Positions 15,084-24,540 are shown, numbered from the stretch's first letter. The stretch is 64,000 bases of DNA from VXYL01 sp965199875 (GCA_965199875.1 OZ241346.1:558001-622000); one strand, 5' to 3'. Program-made: numbers and translations. The notes: generated by a model not told the origin, from the sequence alone.

Positions 15084-17630
15084 ATGTCCAACGCAACAGC
15101 CGTGTTGCTGCGCACGGCCGACAAGCGTGGCCAAGCCAACGAAACCACCGTCGAAGTTCCCGCCTACGACCGCCAGCGCCTGGAAGACGTCGGCTTCATG
15201 ACCGCCATGACCTTGACGCTGCTTGGCAACTACCAGCAAACCGGGCACTTCGGCGGGCCGCTCGCCTACACCCCCTACAACGTCGCGCTGCATCTGGCCG
15301 GGCCCGAACGCGGCGGCCTGCGCTACGACTACCGCCGCCCGAAGCACCCCTTCGGCGACAAGCTGCTCTTGGCCGGTGGCCACAACATCCCCACCCTCTA
15401 CGCGCTGTGGATGATCCAGGGCGAAGCCATGGCCCGTCGCCACGCCGCCACCGGGGACGACCGCTTCCACGTCGACCCGAACGTCGCCATGCTGCCCATC
15501 GACGCGCTCGGCTTCAGGCGCGGCGCAGGGGCCTTGAAGAGGCTGCTGCAAGACGCTGGACTGGAGGACGACCCGCTGTTCGCCCAAGCCAAGCTGCGCG
15601 GCATCCGCTCGCTGGCGGGGCATTCGGAAACCACCGATCTCATCAACGACGTGAACGGCGGGCCCTCCGGCATCGGCATCGCCACCGCGGCCGGCAAGGC
15701 CGCGTTCTGGGACTTCATGGGCGCTGGCGAAGCGCCGAAGATCGTCGCCCTCGAAGGCGAGTTCGCCATGACCGCCGGCCATGCCCAGGAGTTCAAGACC
15801 CAGGCCGTCGCCCAGCGCGTCGGCAAGCGTCTGCGCATCCTGCTGTCCTACAACAACGCTGGCATCGACGACTCCCTGCTCGGCGGCGTGGTGGCGAACT
15901 CCATCGACGGCTACGACATCGCCGATCAGTGGGCTGCCTACGGCTGGAACGTGATCTCCCTCGACAACGGCAACGACTACGACCAGGTGCTGGCGGCGCT
16001 GAAGACGATGGAGCAGTGGGATGCAAGGGATCGCCGCCCGATGATCGTCGTCGGCAACACTACCAAAGGCTGGTGGCCAGCGGCCCAGGACGGCGCCATC
16101 CCGGGCTTCGGCGATCAAGTCGTGGGCTATCCCAGCCATCCCTACGACATGAAGATGAACTCGCCCTACTTCGTCGCCTTGGCGGAGACCTTCGAGCAGC
16201 GCTTCGGCGTGACGTTCCAAGGCATCCGCGATGGCGCGGTGAGCGATCAGGTCGAACGCCTGCGCCAGTTCAAGACCAACATCGACGTGGCGATGTCCGT
16301 GCTCGACAAGGACGGCCTCGGCGAGTGGCTGAGCGATCGTCTGGCGGCCATCGGCGAGCAGGTGCGCGACGACCACCCGCTGCGTCTCGACGCAAGCCGG
16401 GACCCGTTCCAGGACGAACGCCTGCGCGTGGCGAATCTGCCCACCGAGCCGCGCACCGTTTCCGCCCGGCTGAACGGCCAGCCCCAGGACGTGGGCGTCG
16501 AGCTGTTCAAGCAGCCCGGCCAGGTCGCGGGCACGCGGCGCGCGATCTCCGAGGTCGTCAAGTGGATGAACCACGTCACCGACAACCGCTTCGTCACCAT
16601 CTCCGCGGACCTGTCCAGCTCCATCAACGTCGAGAAAGGAACGCTGACCGGCCACTACGATCCGGTTTCCAACCCCGCCGGCACGCGCTTGAAGGCGGCG
16701 ATCCAGGAGGCCGGCAACGCTTCCACCGCCATCGGCCTGGTGGGCCAGAGCGCGTCCCTGGACCCCGACGTCCACAGCGGCGTATGGGCGCTCTCCGGCA
16801 GCTACGGCGCATTCACCCCGTTCATGTACCTGCCGGCCCGGGTGTGGAGCCAGCAGAACCAGGACAGCCCGTTCCGCATCGGCGTGCTGAACATACTGGC
16901 CGGCCACTCCGGCCCGGAAACCGCCGCCGACGCCCGCACCCATTTCGGCATCTTCGCCCCGCAGGTGTGGAAGCTGTTCCCCCGCGGGCAGGCGATCACG
17001 CTGAACTTCTGGGACTACAACGACGTCGCTCCGGGCTACTTCGCCGCCGCCGAGATCGCCGCCAGGGATCCCCTGGTGGGCGTGATCGTGCTGGAAGTGG
17101 CGCGTCCGGACTTCCCCGTCGCCGATCGCTCCACGTTCGCGGACTCCGATCTGCTGGCCGCGGCCAAGGGCTTCTACGTGCTGCGGGATTTCCAGCCGGA
17201 CCAGCCCCGGCACGGCTACGTCGTGGCGCAGGGGTCGAGTTCGACGTTCAACCTGGTGCAGGCGCTGCCGGAGCTGGCCAGGGACGGCATCAACGTCAAG
17301 GTCGTCGCGGCCATCAGCGAGGAGCTCTTCGAGCGCCAGCCGCAGGCGTACCAGGACGCCGTGCTGCCCGCCGAGGCGAAGCACGACATGATGGTGGTCT
17401 CCACCGGCACCCGCCGCAGCTGGCCGGTGCGCGGCGTCGGACCCTTGACCGAAGAGTATTCGCTGGTTTCGGACTGGCACGACCGCTGGCTGACCGGCGG
17501 ACTGGAGCCGGACGTGATCGCCGAGGCGCGCTTGGACCAGCAGTCCATCGCCGCTGGCGTGGCCCGCTTTGCCGCCGAACGCGCGTCGCGGCTGCAACGC
17601 CAGCGCAGCGCTTTGGCAGCGTTGCAGTAG
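15084..17630 (+). CDS. Transketolase-like thiamine-diphosphate enzyme
   Basis: An 848-residue protein of the transketolase/1-deoxyxylulose family, longer than the usual 650-700. N-terminal substrate-site residues G-H-F-G-G-P-L-A-Y-T-P and A-G-G-H-N are present. The thiamine-diphosphate motif is E-G-E-F (224-227) with N-N at 257-258 instead of the usual G-D-G…N-N. Central pyrimidine and C-terminal transketolase domains follow (G-S-Y-G-A-F-T-P, then D-M-M-V-V-S-T-G-T-R). Start at ATG 15084 with GAGGGGGAAG upstream. It should transfer two-carbon ketol units in the pentose phosphate pathway; the altered motif and length leave room for a related keto-acid or sulfoacetaldehyde-type reaction. Confidence 0.82.
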   Translation: MSNATAVLLRTADKRGQANETTVEVPAYDRQRLEDVGFMTAMTLTLLGNYQQTGHFGGPLAYTPYNVALHLAGPERGGLRYDYRRPKHPFGDKLLLAGGHNIPTLYALWMIQGEAMARRHAATGDDRFHVDPNVAMLPIDALGFRRGAGALKRLLQDAGLEDDPLFAQAKLRGIRSLAGHSETTDLINDVNGGPSGIGIATAAGKAAFWDFMGAGEAPKIVALEGEFAMTAGHAQEFKTQAVAQRVGKRLRILLSYNNAGIDDSLLGGVVANSIDGYDIADQWAAYGWNVISLDNGNDYDQVLAALKTMEQWDARDRRPMIVVGNTTKGWWPAAQDGAIPGFGDQVVGYPSHPYDMKMNSPYFVALAETFEQRFGVTFQGIRDGAVSDQVERLRQFKTNIDVAMSVLDKDGLGEWLSDRLAAIGEQVRDDHPLRLDASRDPFQDERLRVANLPTEPRTVSARLNGQPQDVGVELFKQPGQVAGTRRAISEVVKWMNHVTDNRFVTISADLSSSINVEKGTLTGHYDPVSNPAGTRLKAAIQEAGNASTAIGLVGQSASLDPDVHSGVWALSGSYGAFTPFMYLPARVWSQQNQDSPFRIGVLNILAGHSGPETAADARTHFGIFAPQVWKLFPRGQAITLNFWDYNDVAPGYFAAAEIAARDPLVGVIVLEVARPDFPVADRSTFADSDLLAAAKGFYVLRDFQPDQPRHGYVVAQGSSSTFNLVQALPELARDGINVKVVAAISEELFERQPQAYQDAVLPAEAKHDMMVVSTGTRRSWPVRGVGPLTEEYSLVSDWHDRWLTGGLEPDVIAEARLDQQSIAAGVARFAAERASRLQRQRSALAALQ

Positions 17631-17685
17631 GCCGCAAAGGGCAGCAGGCGGCCGCGCAGCGTTGCGGAACCGCCACTGTTCGGCG

Positions 17686-18975
17686 TCACTCGTCCGCAAG
17701 CACCCATCGCCAGCCGCGCAGGAACGCTTGCGGCGCGGCGCTGGCGGTCACGTCGAAGCTGAACGCTACCGAACTGCCGTCGGCGGCCGTCGCGGTCAAG
17801 GCGATCGTCGCCATGCCCTCGCCGTCTTCACGCACGCGCACCGTCAGCACGCCATCGGCCACCGCCGCCGTCGCCACGCCGGCGTTGCTGCTGCTGGCCC
17901 GGTAGCGCAGCGCCTCGGCGCCAGCGGCGAACAGAACGTCCAGGCTCTGCGTCACCTGGCCGTCTTCGCGCAGCGCCTGGCGCATGCCGTTCCACAGTTC
18001 GGCGCGCTGCATGAAGACGTTCGCGCTCTGCCGCCACTGGGGATAGCCGATGCGTCCGGCCGCCGTCAGCCAGGGGATGCGCTCGTTCAAGCACGCAAGC
18101 AGGCCGGGATCGTCCACATCCACCGCGAAGCCTCCCCGTTCCTTGGCCTCGGTGTCGACACCGGTGATGACGAAGCGGCCGTCGCTGGCGGCGTCGGCGT
18201 TGCCGATTTCGCCCCGGGCGACCACGTCGATGCCGCCATCCTCAAGGGCGGCCAGCTGCGCGCGCTCGTGTTCCAGGTAGACGATCTGCGGACTGTTCGC
18301 ATCCGGCGGACGCAGCCGCCGCCAACCGGCTGGGTCCGCTTGCCGGATCGCCGGCGTGACGCGGAACTTGGCCGTGCCGTCGGCGACGGCTTCGATGCCC
18401 GTGCCGGCCTTCAGCACGCCGTCGTCGTCGGCGTAGCCCGCCAGTTGCAGCAGCCGGGCTTCGCCGGTGGTGCCGCCGATGACGCCCACCGTCACGTCCT
18501 CCGTCAGCGCCGCGTAGTCGCGCAGCCGCCCGGCATCGGCGCGGCGCACCAGCATGGACTGGCGAAACGAAATGTGGCCGGAGGTGAAGCGAATGGCGGC
18601 TTCGCCGTCGGCACCCAAGGTGCGGTCGTCGCGGATGGTGATGCCGCCGCCCACCACGTCGAACTCCGGCGTCGCCGCAAGCAGCCAGATCGGCGGCTCC
18701 TGCTCGGCCCAGTAGCCGATGGCGCGCCGCCGGAACTTCAGGCTGGCGCCCTGCAAGGCCTCCAGCGCGGTGACCAGGTCCGCCTCGAAGCCCCGGTGTT
18801 CGTGGTAGCCGGGCTGCCCGGTCTGCCGATTCTCGCTGTAGCTGACCGGCGCGAAGTCGAAGTAGAAGCCGAAGGTCAGCGGCTCTTCCCTCGCCACGCA
18901 GTGCTGCGCCGCGGAAGAGGCAGCGGCCCCGGCCAACGCCGCCACGACGGCGCCACGCAGCATGCTTCGAATCAC
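17686..18975 (-). CDS. Periplasmic amino-acid-type substrate-binding protein with C-terminal Ig-like domain
   Basis: About 429 residues. The N-terminus is a signal peptide (M-L-R-G-A-V-V-A-A-L-A-G-A…A-A-Q). The body follows the family 3 solute-binding fold: L-T-F-G-F-Y-F-D-F-A-P, G-F-E-A-D-L-V-T-A-L-E, D-V-V-G-G-G-I-T-I and G-V-I-G-G-T-T-G. The last 75 residues (S-S-S-N-A-G-V-A-T-A-A-V, L-T-V-R-V, T-A-T-A-A-D-G-S-S) look like a cadherin/putative-Ig beta domain, unusual for a transport protein. No permease or ATPase is adjacent. It could be a sensor or a cyclohexadienyl dehydratase-like enzyme. Start at GTG 18975 is preferred because GAGAGG lies 7 bases before it; ATG 18963 is the alternative. 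Confidence 0.72.
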   Translation of the reverse strand: MIRSMLRGAVVAALAGAAASSAAQHCVAREEPLTFGFYFDFAPVSYSENRQTGQPGYHEHRGFEADLVTALEALQGASLKFRRRAIGYWAEQEPPIWLLAATPEFDVVGGGITIRDDRTLGADGEAAIRFTSGHISFRQSMLVRRADAGRLRDYAALTEDVTVGVIGGTTGEARLLQLAGYADDDGVLKAGTGIEAVADGTAKFRVTPAIRQADPAGWRRLRPPDANSPQIVYLEHERAQLAALEDGGIDVVARGEIGNADAASDGRFVITGVDTEAKERGGFAVDVDDPGLLACLNERIPWLTAAGRIGYPQWRQSANVFMQRAELWNGMRQALREDGQVTQSLDVLFAAGAEALRYRASSSNAGVATAAVADGVLTVRVREDGEGMATIALTATAADGSSVAFSFDVTASAAPQAFLRGWRWVLADE

Positions 18976-19099
18976 ATCCGCACCTCTCGTCTCGGTAGCT
19001 TTCAACGCCAGCGAGCGTAACACCGCGCTTTCGGCCACTCGAAGCCGCCGCGGCTGCCCGTGTTGGTACTATTCCCGACATGCATCCGTCGGCATCGCC

Positions 19100-20290
19100 A
19101 TGGTGAGACCGCTGGGTTCCGAAAGGGACCGCCCGCTCCACTTCGCCGGCCGACGCGACGAACTGGCCGCACTGTCGGACCGGCTCGCCTACCTGAAGCA
19201 CAGCGGCGACCCGTCCGGCGGCATGACGCTGATCGACGGCGTCCAAGGCATCGGCAAGACCCAGCTGATGATGGAGTTCGTGCGTCGGGAGCGCACCCGG
19301 AATGCCGGCGTCGTCCACCTGCCGCTGACCACGCGCGGGCTGCCGGCGGATCCGGCGGAACTGTTCGCCGTCTTCACCGAATCGCTGCCGAAGCCGGCCA
19401 CCAGCAAGACCCGCGCCATCGCCTCGGCGGCACGAAACCTGAAGCGAGTCCCCGTTGGGATCGGCACCGTCGAACTGCGCGAGCGGCACCGCCTGCTCGA
19501 CGACCTGCTGCGCGACTCGCAGGCGGAAGGATGGTGGCAGGGACGCACGCTGATCCTGACCGTGGACGAGGTGCAGAGCATCGACGCCGAAGGGCGCTCG
19601 ACGCTGCGCATACTCCACGAAGGCACGCACGGCTGCCCGATCATGGTCATCGCGGCGGGGCTGCAACATGCGCGAGCGTCGTTGGCGGAACCCAAGACCA
19701 CCAGGGACGGCGTGGTTCGGGACGACGCCATCTCGCGCTTCGCGCTGGTGCTCTCGCTGGGGATGCTGCGCCGCGAGGAGGTCGTCGAAGCGGTGGTCAA
19801 GGGCGTGGAAGCAAGCGGCGAAGGGACGATCCCGAAGCGTCTGGCGGGCCGCATCGCCACCGCGTCAATGGGCTTTCCGCAGCATGTCCACGGCTTCGTC
19901 GAAGCGTCGATCCGGGTCTTGCAGACGCACGGCTCGCTGCGCTCCCGGCAAGCGGAGGTGGAAGTGCTGGCCACCGGCAACAAGCGGCGCCAACGCTTCT
20001 ACGAACTGCGCCTCACGTCGCTGGCGCCGCGTCACCAGCAAGGCGTCGTGCAGATCGCGGCGGCAATGGAGGAACGCCATGGAACGGCCGAGATCGGCTG
20101 GAACGAAGCGGCGGCCGTCGTCGACGGGACGGTGCCGGGTATCGACCCCGCCGAAGCGATCGAGTCCGCGGTGGAGAAAGGCATCTTCAGCGCCAGTCCG
20201 ACGGGTGTGCTGACCTTCCCGATTCCCTCGTTCCACCGCTACGTGCTGCGCTTGCTCGAAGAGCGCGACGCCGGTTCGGCGGCGCGTTGA
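19100..20290 (+). CDS. P-loop ATPase, ORC/STAND-like
   Basis: About 396 residues with Walker A G-V-Q-G-I-G-K-T (47-54) and Walker B L-I-L-T-V-D-E-V-Q (about 151-159), then an arginine-rich central part and a winged-helix-like C-terminus (R-Q-R-F-Y-E-L-R-L, V-L-T-F-P-I-P-S-F-H-R-Y). The layout resembles single-gene AAA ATPases with an N-terminal nucleotide site and a C-terminal DNA-binding domain. No partner is adjacent. Function unknown; such genes are common in accessory regions. Confidence 0.65.
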   Translation: MVRPLGSERDRPLHFAGRRDELAALSDRLAYLKHSGDPSGGMTLIDGVQGIGKTQLMMEFVRRERTRNAGVVHLPLTTRGLPADPAELFAVFTESLPKPATSKTRAIASAARNLKRVPVGIGTVELRERHRLLDDLLRDSQAEGWWQGRTLILTVDEVQSIDAEGRSTLRILHEGTHGCPIMVIAAGLQHARASLAEPKTTRDGVVRDDAISRFALVLSLGMLRREEVVEAVVKGVEASGEGTIPKRLAGRIATASMGFPQHVHGFVEASIRVLQTHGSLRSRQAEVEVLATGNKRRQRFYELRLTSLAPRHQQGVVQIAAAMEERHGTAEIGWNEAAAVVDGTVPGIDPAEAIESAVEKGIFSASPTGVLTFPIPSFHRYVLRLLEERDAGSAAR

Positions 20291-20631
20291 CGGTCGCCGG
20301 CAGCAACGCGGGGCCAGGGTATGCGACAACAGTAGGCCAATGGTTGCTCGCCAGCCCTCGGGCGGGCAACGTGTTCGTCGCAGCGCATTTCGGTCGCGCC
20401 GTTTGTCGAGGTTGGTCGCTCCCACAGTCCTCTACGATGCCGCGGCACTTGGTCCTAGGAATTTCCCACATGACGTCGGGCGAATGTCCTACAGACAAGC
20501 GCCTTTCGAAGCTCGACACTGTCTGCCGAAGCCGTGCCCAACGGCATGGAAATCCGCCGGCGAGACTATGCTACTTTCACCACCGACGCGGCAACGCGCC
20601 ACGCCAGCAAGCCAGCACGGAGAACCGCCAC
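20291..20631. other. Intergenic region, 341 bp
   Basis: Apart from the hairpin noted separately, no gene, repeat or promoter can be supported here. The short open frames across it have no codon bias and no ribosome-binding sites. Confidence 0.5.
20343..20370 (+). terminator. Hairpin 50 bp after the ATPase gene
   Basis: Ten-base arms 20343-20352 and 20361-20370 pair with one G-T wobble around an 8-base loop. There is no U-tract after it, so an intrinsic terminator is possible but weak. Confidence 0.3.
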
Positions 20632-21447
20632 ATGCCAACGCCCCTGCCGGCCGCGGCCGCCCGAACCGCCCCGAACGTCCGCCCCGCCGCCGTGGAGGAC
20701 GTGTTCTACCCCTGCTCGGACGGTAGGCCGATGGCCGACAACATGTGGCAGGCGCGGGCCATCCTGAACGCCGCCGGCGACATCGAAGCGGCGCATCCGC
20801 GGGCGCTGGTGGCGGCGGACATCCTGGTGTACCCGGAAGAGGGGAACAACAAGAACGGCATCGCGCCGGACGTGCTGGTGGCGTTCGGAGTGGGAACGCA
20901 CAGCCGTTCGAGCTACTTCGTCTGGCGGGAAGGCAAGCCGCCGGACTGGGTGCTGGAGGTGGCGTCGCCGGGCACGCAGGCGAAGGATCGGAACTTGAAG
21001 CGGCGGCGCTACCGGGCGATGGGGGTGCGGGAGTACTGGCTGTTCGATGCGAAGGGCGACGTGTACCCGCAGGGGGAGCCGCGGCTGCAAGGGTTCGAGC
21101 TGGCGGACGGCGAATACCATGCGCTGGAATCGCGGCTGGTGGACGGCGAGCGGCTGATCCGCAGCAAGGTGCTGGGGCTGGACGTGCGCGTGGATGGCGA
21201 GCTGCTTCGCTTCCGGGATGCGGCGACGGGCGCCGACGTCCGGCACCGGCCCGAAGTCGAAGCGGACGAGGAACGTGCCGAAGCCAAGGCCAGAAAGGAG
21301 GCCGCGCAGCGCAAGGCCGCCGAAGCCCGTGCCGAACGGGAGTCGGCTCGTGCCGAGCAGGAAGCGGCCGCCCGCTCGGCCGCCGAGGCTCGCGTTGCAG
21401 AGTTGGAAGCCGCGCTGCGGCGTTCGAGGGCGGTTCCTCCGCCGTGA
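20632..21447 (+). CDS. Uma2 (DUF820) family putative PD-(D/E)xK nuclease
   Basis: A 271-residue protein. The Uma2 core is clear: I-A-P-D-V-L-V-A-F-G holds the first acidic residue and D-W-V-L-E-V-A-S-P-G-T the second, followed by K-R-R-R-Y and the family's G-V-R-E-Y-W-L-F-D. The last 70 residues are a highly charged Ala/Arg/Glu coiled coil ending R-V-A-E-L-E-A-A-L-R-R-S-R. The tail's DNA recurs as a scrap at 9425-9502. Uma2 genes form large families in some bacteria and are thought to act on DNA; the role is not established. Start at ATG 20632. Confidence 0.85.
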   Translation: MPTPLPAAAARTAPNVRPAAVEDVFYPCSDGRPMADNMWQARAILNAAGDIEAAHPRALVAADILVYPEEGNNKNGIAPDVLVAFGVGTHSRSSYFVWREGKPPDWVLEVASPGTQAKDRNLKRRRYRAMGVREYWLFDAKGDVYPQGEPRLQGFELADGEYHALESRLVDGERLIRSKVLGLDVRVDGELLRFRDAATGADVRHRPEVEADEERAEAKARKEAAQRKAAEARAERESARAEQEAAARSAAEARVAELEAALRRSRAVPPP

Positions 21448-21468
21448 GCGGTCACTGACCTGCAAGTC

Positions 21469-21479
21469 GTCGCACACCC
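21469..21479 (-). repeat. 11-bp motif GGGTGTGCGAC, copy 3
   Basis: Lies 21 bases after the Uma2 stop codon. Same 11-mer as at 5126-5136 and 7718-7728. Confidence 0.35.
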
Positions 21480-21588
21480 GGCGGGCTACCCGCGGGTGAC
21501 ACGGCGCGGCTGGCTGCGTTAGGCTGGCGCCGTGCGTTCAGCCACTGGCGAGGCTGGCCAGTGCGCCGGGCGCCGGCAAGGGAGGCCA

Positions 21589-22677
21589 ATGCTCAAACAT
21601 TTCCTCGTGCCCGAGGCCGATCAGGTTCTCGTGGACGAAGCCACGGCGCGCACCGGCACGCAGGCGTTGTTCGAGCGCATGGGCATGGCGGCGGACGACG
21701 CCGCCGTCTGCACCGACGTGCTCGTCACCGCAGACCTGCGCGGCTGCGAAAGCCACGGCATCTCCAACATGGTGCGCCAGTACCTGCGCATGTACGCCGC
21801 CGGCGGCATGAACCCCGCTCCCCAAGTGCGAACCCTGCACGAATCCGCGGTCGGCGCCACCCTGGATGCGGACCAGGGCATCGGCCTGCAGGTGGGGCCG
21901 AGGGCCATGCGCATCGCCATGCAGAAGGCCGCCGAGGTCGGCATCGGCGCGGTGGGCGTGCAGAACTGCGGCCATGTGGGCATGCTTGCCTACTACCCGC
22001 TGATGGCCGTCGAGCAGGACATGATCGGCGTCTGCATGGTGTCCGCTGGCGGCAGCCTGACGGTGCCCACCTTCGGCGCCGAGCCGGCCTTCGGCACCCA
22101 TCCCATCGCCTGGGGCGCTCCGGCTGGCGACATGCCGCCCTTCGTCTTCGACGTCGCCACCACCCAGGTGGCGGCCAACAAGCTGGGCCTCGCCAAGCGC
22201 ATCGGCTCGAAGCTGGAACCCGGCTGGATCGCCGATCTCGACGGCCGGCCCATCCTCGAAGCGGTGGACGCGCCGGACTACGGCACGTTCCACATGCTGC
22301 CCTTCGGCGGCACCCGGGAGAACGGCAGCCACAAGGGCTACGGCTTCGCCATGGTGGCCGACATCATGGCCGGGCTGCTGTCCGGCAACGGGCCCGGCTT
22401 CGTCGCCGGCGGCGGCAAGCACTCGCAGTTCGTCATGGCCTTGCGCATCGACGCCTTCACCGATCTGCCGACGTTCAAGCGGGACATGGACGCGCTGCTG
22501 AAGAAGCTCAGCGGCATGAAGCCGGCGCCCGGCTGCGAGCGCGTCTACTACGCCGGCCTGATCGAAGACGAGGAAGCGGCGCGCCGCAAAGCCCACGGCA
22601 TTCCCTACCACCGGGAAGTCGTGGAGTGGTTCAACGGCGCCAGCGTCGAACTGAACCTCAACCTGCGCTGGCCGTAA
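21589..22677 (+). CDS. Malate/L-lactate dehydrogenase family oxidoreductase (Ldh_2)
   Basis: A 362-residue member of the Ldh_2 family, NAD(P)H-dependent enzymes that reduce 2-oxo acids or ureidoglycolate-type substrates and are unrelated to classical lactate dehydrogenase. Recognisable blocks are L-R-G-C-E-S-H-G-I-S near residue 55, V-Q-N-C-G-H-V-G in the middle, F-G-T-H-P-I-A-W-G and H-K-G-Y-G-F-A-M near the end. Start at ATG 21589 with GGAGG 4 bases before it. The BCCT carrier starts 17 bases after it, so the pair probably imports and converts one compound. Confidence 0.85.
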   Translation: MLKHFLVPEADQVLVDEATARTGTQALFERMGMAADDAAVCTDVLVTADLRGCESHGISNMVRQYLRMYAAGGMNPAPQVRTLHESAVGATLDADQGIGLQVGPRAMRIAMQKAAEVGIGAVGVQNCGHVGMLAYYPLMAVEQDMIGVCMVSAGGSLTVPTFGAEPAFGTHPIAWGAPAGDMPPFVFDVATTQVAANKLGLAKRIGSKLEPGWIADLDGRPILEAVDAPDYGTFHMLPFGGTRENGSHKGYGFAMVADIMAGLLSGNGPGFVAGGGKHSQFVMALRIDAFTDLPTFKRDMDALLKKLSGMKPAPGCERVYYAGLIEDEEAARRKAHGIPYHREVVEWFNGASVELNLNLRWP

Positions 22678-22693
22678 GGCAAGACGAGGCATC

Positions 22694-24301
22694 GTGGCGG
22701 AAAAGCGGAACAAGCGGCTGATGGTGGCGAAGTCCGGCCTGTGGAGCGGTCTGCACCCGGGCATGGCGATGGCGTCCAAGCTCATGGTGCTCGCCTTCGT
22801 CGTCTTCACCGTGCTCAACGTCGAACTGGCCAACGCCATCTACAGCACGGTGCGGCGCTGGATCGAAGCGACGCTCAGCTGGTACTACGTTCTGACCATC
22901 TGCGTGATGCTGTTCGCCAGCGTCTACCTGATGGTCAGCCGGCACGGCAGCGTGCGCCTGGGCAGTGACGACGCGCGTCCCGAGTTCAGCATGTTCTCCT
23001 GGCTGGCGATGCTGTTCTCCGCCGGCCTCGGCATCGGCATCCTGTTCTTCTCCATCTACGAGCCGCTGTTCTACTTCGACACCACCGAGACCAGCGGCTA
23101 TCCGAACAATCCGCACGCGGACCACGCCGGCGCCCTTGTCGGCGACGAGCGGCGCGCCGCCCACGCCATGCGCGTGGCCTACTTCCACTGGGGTTTCCAC
23201 GCCTGGGCCGTGTACGTCATCGTCGGCCTGTGCCTCGCCTACTTCGGCTTCCGCAAGAAGCTGCCGCTGACGCTGCGCTCGGCGCTGTATCCGATCATCG
23301 GCGATCGCATCTACGGGCCGGTCGGCCACGCCGTCGATCTGCTGGCGGTGTTCGGCGCGGTGTTCGGCATCGCCACTTCGCTCGGCCTCGGCGCCGGGCA
23401 GATAGCCGCCGGCTTGAACGAGCTGTTCGGCGTCGAACCGGACCTCGCCACGGAGATCCTGGTGATCCTCGTCATCTCCGCCGTGGCTACTCTCTCGGCG
23501 GTTTCCGGCATCGGCCGGGGAATCCGCATCATCTCGGAGTGGAACATCTACATCAGCATCGTGCTGCTGGCGTTCTTTCTGTTCTGCGGCCCCTTCGAGT
23601 GGCTGATGGGCTTCTTCGTCACCACCGTGGGCGAGTACCTGTGGAATCTGGTGCCGATGGGATTCTGGACCGCGGCGGCGCCCGGCAACGCCGCCTGGCA
23701 GGGCGACTGGACGGTGTTCTACTGGAGCTGGTGGATCGCCTGGGCGCCCTTCGTCGGCATGTTCATCGCCCGCATCTCCCGCGGGCGCACCATCCGCGAG
23801 TTCACCATCGGCGCGATGTTCGTGCCGACCGCGATGGGCATGGCGTGGATCTGCATCTTCGGCGGCAACGCCCTGCACATGGAACTCTACGCCGACGGCG
23901 GCGTCGGCACCGCCGGCGTCCTCGACCGCGTGCGCGGCGGCCAGCCGGAGGCGGCGCTGTACGCCACCATCAACGCCATCAGCGACATCGGCTGGCTGAC
24001 CTGGACGATGGCCGCCTTGGCCACCTTCCTGCTCGCCACCTGGTTCATCACCTCGTCGGATTCCTGCACGCTGGTGGTGGCGACCATGCTCAGCCTCGGC
24101 GACGACCACCCGCCGCAGCGCTTTCGCGTCCTCTGGGGCGCCGCCGAAGGCCTCGTCGCCGCGGTGCTGCTGATGGCCGGCGGCTTGAGCGCCCTGCGGG
24201 CGGCTTCCATCGCCGCCGCCCTGCCGGTGAGCATCGTGCTGCTGGCGATGACCTTCGGGGTGATCAAGTCGCTGGCGGAGGACTCCTCCGCCGCACCTTG
24301 A
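22694..24301 (+). CDS. BCCT-family transporter (betaine/choline/carnitine type)
   Basis: A 535-residue inner-membrane carrier with about twelve hydrophobic segments and GTG start. Family signatures are present: G-I-G-I-L-F-F in the third segment, H-W-G-F-H-A-W-A-V-Y, and W-T-V-F-Y-W-S-W-W-I-A-W-A-P-F-V-G-M-F-I-A-R-I-S-R-G within the substrate-binding helix region. BCCT proteins import quaternary amines by proton or sodium symport. The usual G-V-A-E-P of this family is replaced by S-I-Y-E-P, so the substrate may differ. It follows the Ldh_2 gene closely; the neighbouring dioxygenase may act on the imported compound. Confidence 0.9.
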   Translation: MAEKRNKRLMVAKSGLWSGLHPGMAMASKLMVLAFVVFTVLNVELANAIYSTVRRWIEATLSWYYVLTICVMLFASVYLMVSRHGSVRLGSDDARPEFSMFSWLAMLFSAGLGIGILFFSIYEPLFYFDTTETSGYPNNPHADHAGALVGDERRAAHAMRVAYFHWGFHAWAVYVIVGLCLAYFGFRKKLPLTLRSALYPIIGDRIYGPVGHAVDLLAVFGAVFGIATSLGLGAGQIAAGLNELFGVEPDLATEILVILVISAVATLSAVSGIGRGIRIISEWNIYISIVLLAFFLFCGPFEWLMGFFVTTVGEYLWNLVPMGFWTAAAPGNAAWQGDWTVFYWSWWIAWAPFVGMFIARISRGRTIREFTIGAMFVPTAMGMAWICIFGGNALHMELYADGGVGTAGVLDRVRGGQPEAALYATINAISDIGWLTWTMAALATFLLATWFITSSDSCTLVVATMLSLGDDHPPQRFRVLWGAAEGLVAAVLLMAGGLSALRAASIAAALPVSIVLLAMTFGVIKSLAEDSSAAP

Positions 24302-24393
24302 CGACGGCCAGCGCTGGCGTATGGTTGACGGTGGAGCGGCAAGGTCGTCTCCTAGGCTTGCGTTGTTGACTGTTTAGCTGCACGATCCGCGCG

Positions 24394-24540
24394 ATGTGGT
24401 ACTTCTACTTCTGGTACGCGGTCGCCGCCGGCTTCGTCATCGGCCTCGTCATCGGCTTCGGCCGCGAACTCCGCGACGCGATTCGCGAGTACCGCCGTGC
24501 GCGCGCATGGGCGGCGTCTAGGTCGTCCTCTCCGCCGTGA
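24394..24540 (+). CDS. Predicted 48-residue membrane protein
   Basis: Short frame from ATG 24394: M-W-Y-F-Y-F-W-Y-A-V then a Gly/Val/Ile-rich helix and a basic C-terminus (R-E-Y-R-R-A-R-A-W). One membrane helix with the positive end inside is expected. Its stop overlaps a GTG of the dioxygenase gene (GTGA). The opening M-W-Y-F recalls CydX, but no cytochrome bd genes are near. No clear ribosome-binding site, so reality is uncertain. Confidence 0.45.
   Translation: MWYFYFWYAVAAGFVIGLVIGFGRELRDAIREYRRARAWAASRSSSPP

Noticed and set aside
14763..17699. 978-residue open frame on the minus strand
   Set aside because: Antisense shadow of the transketolase-like gene; its codons mirror a clear TPP enzyme and it has no recognisable domain.
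24394..24540. CydX identity for the small membrane protein
   Set aside because: Only the first four residues match and no cydAB genes are near.
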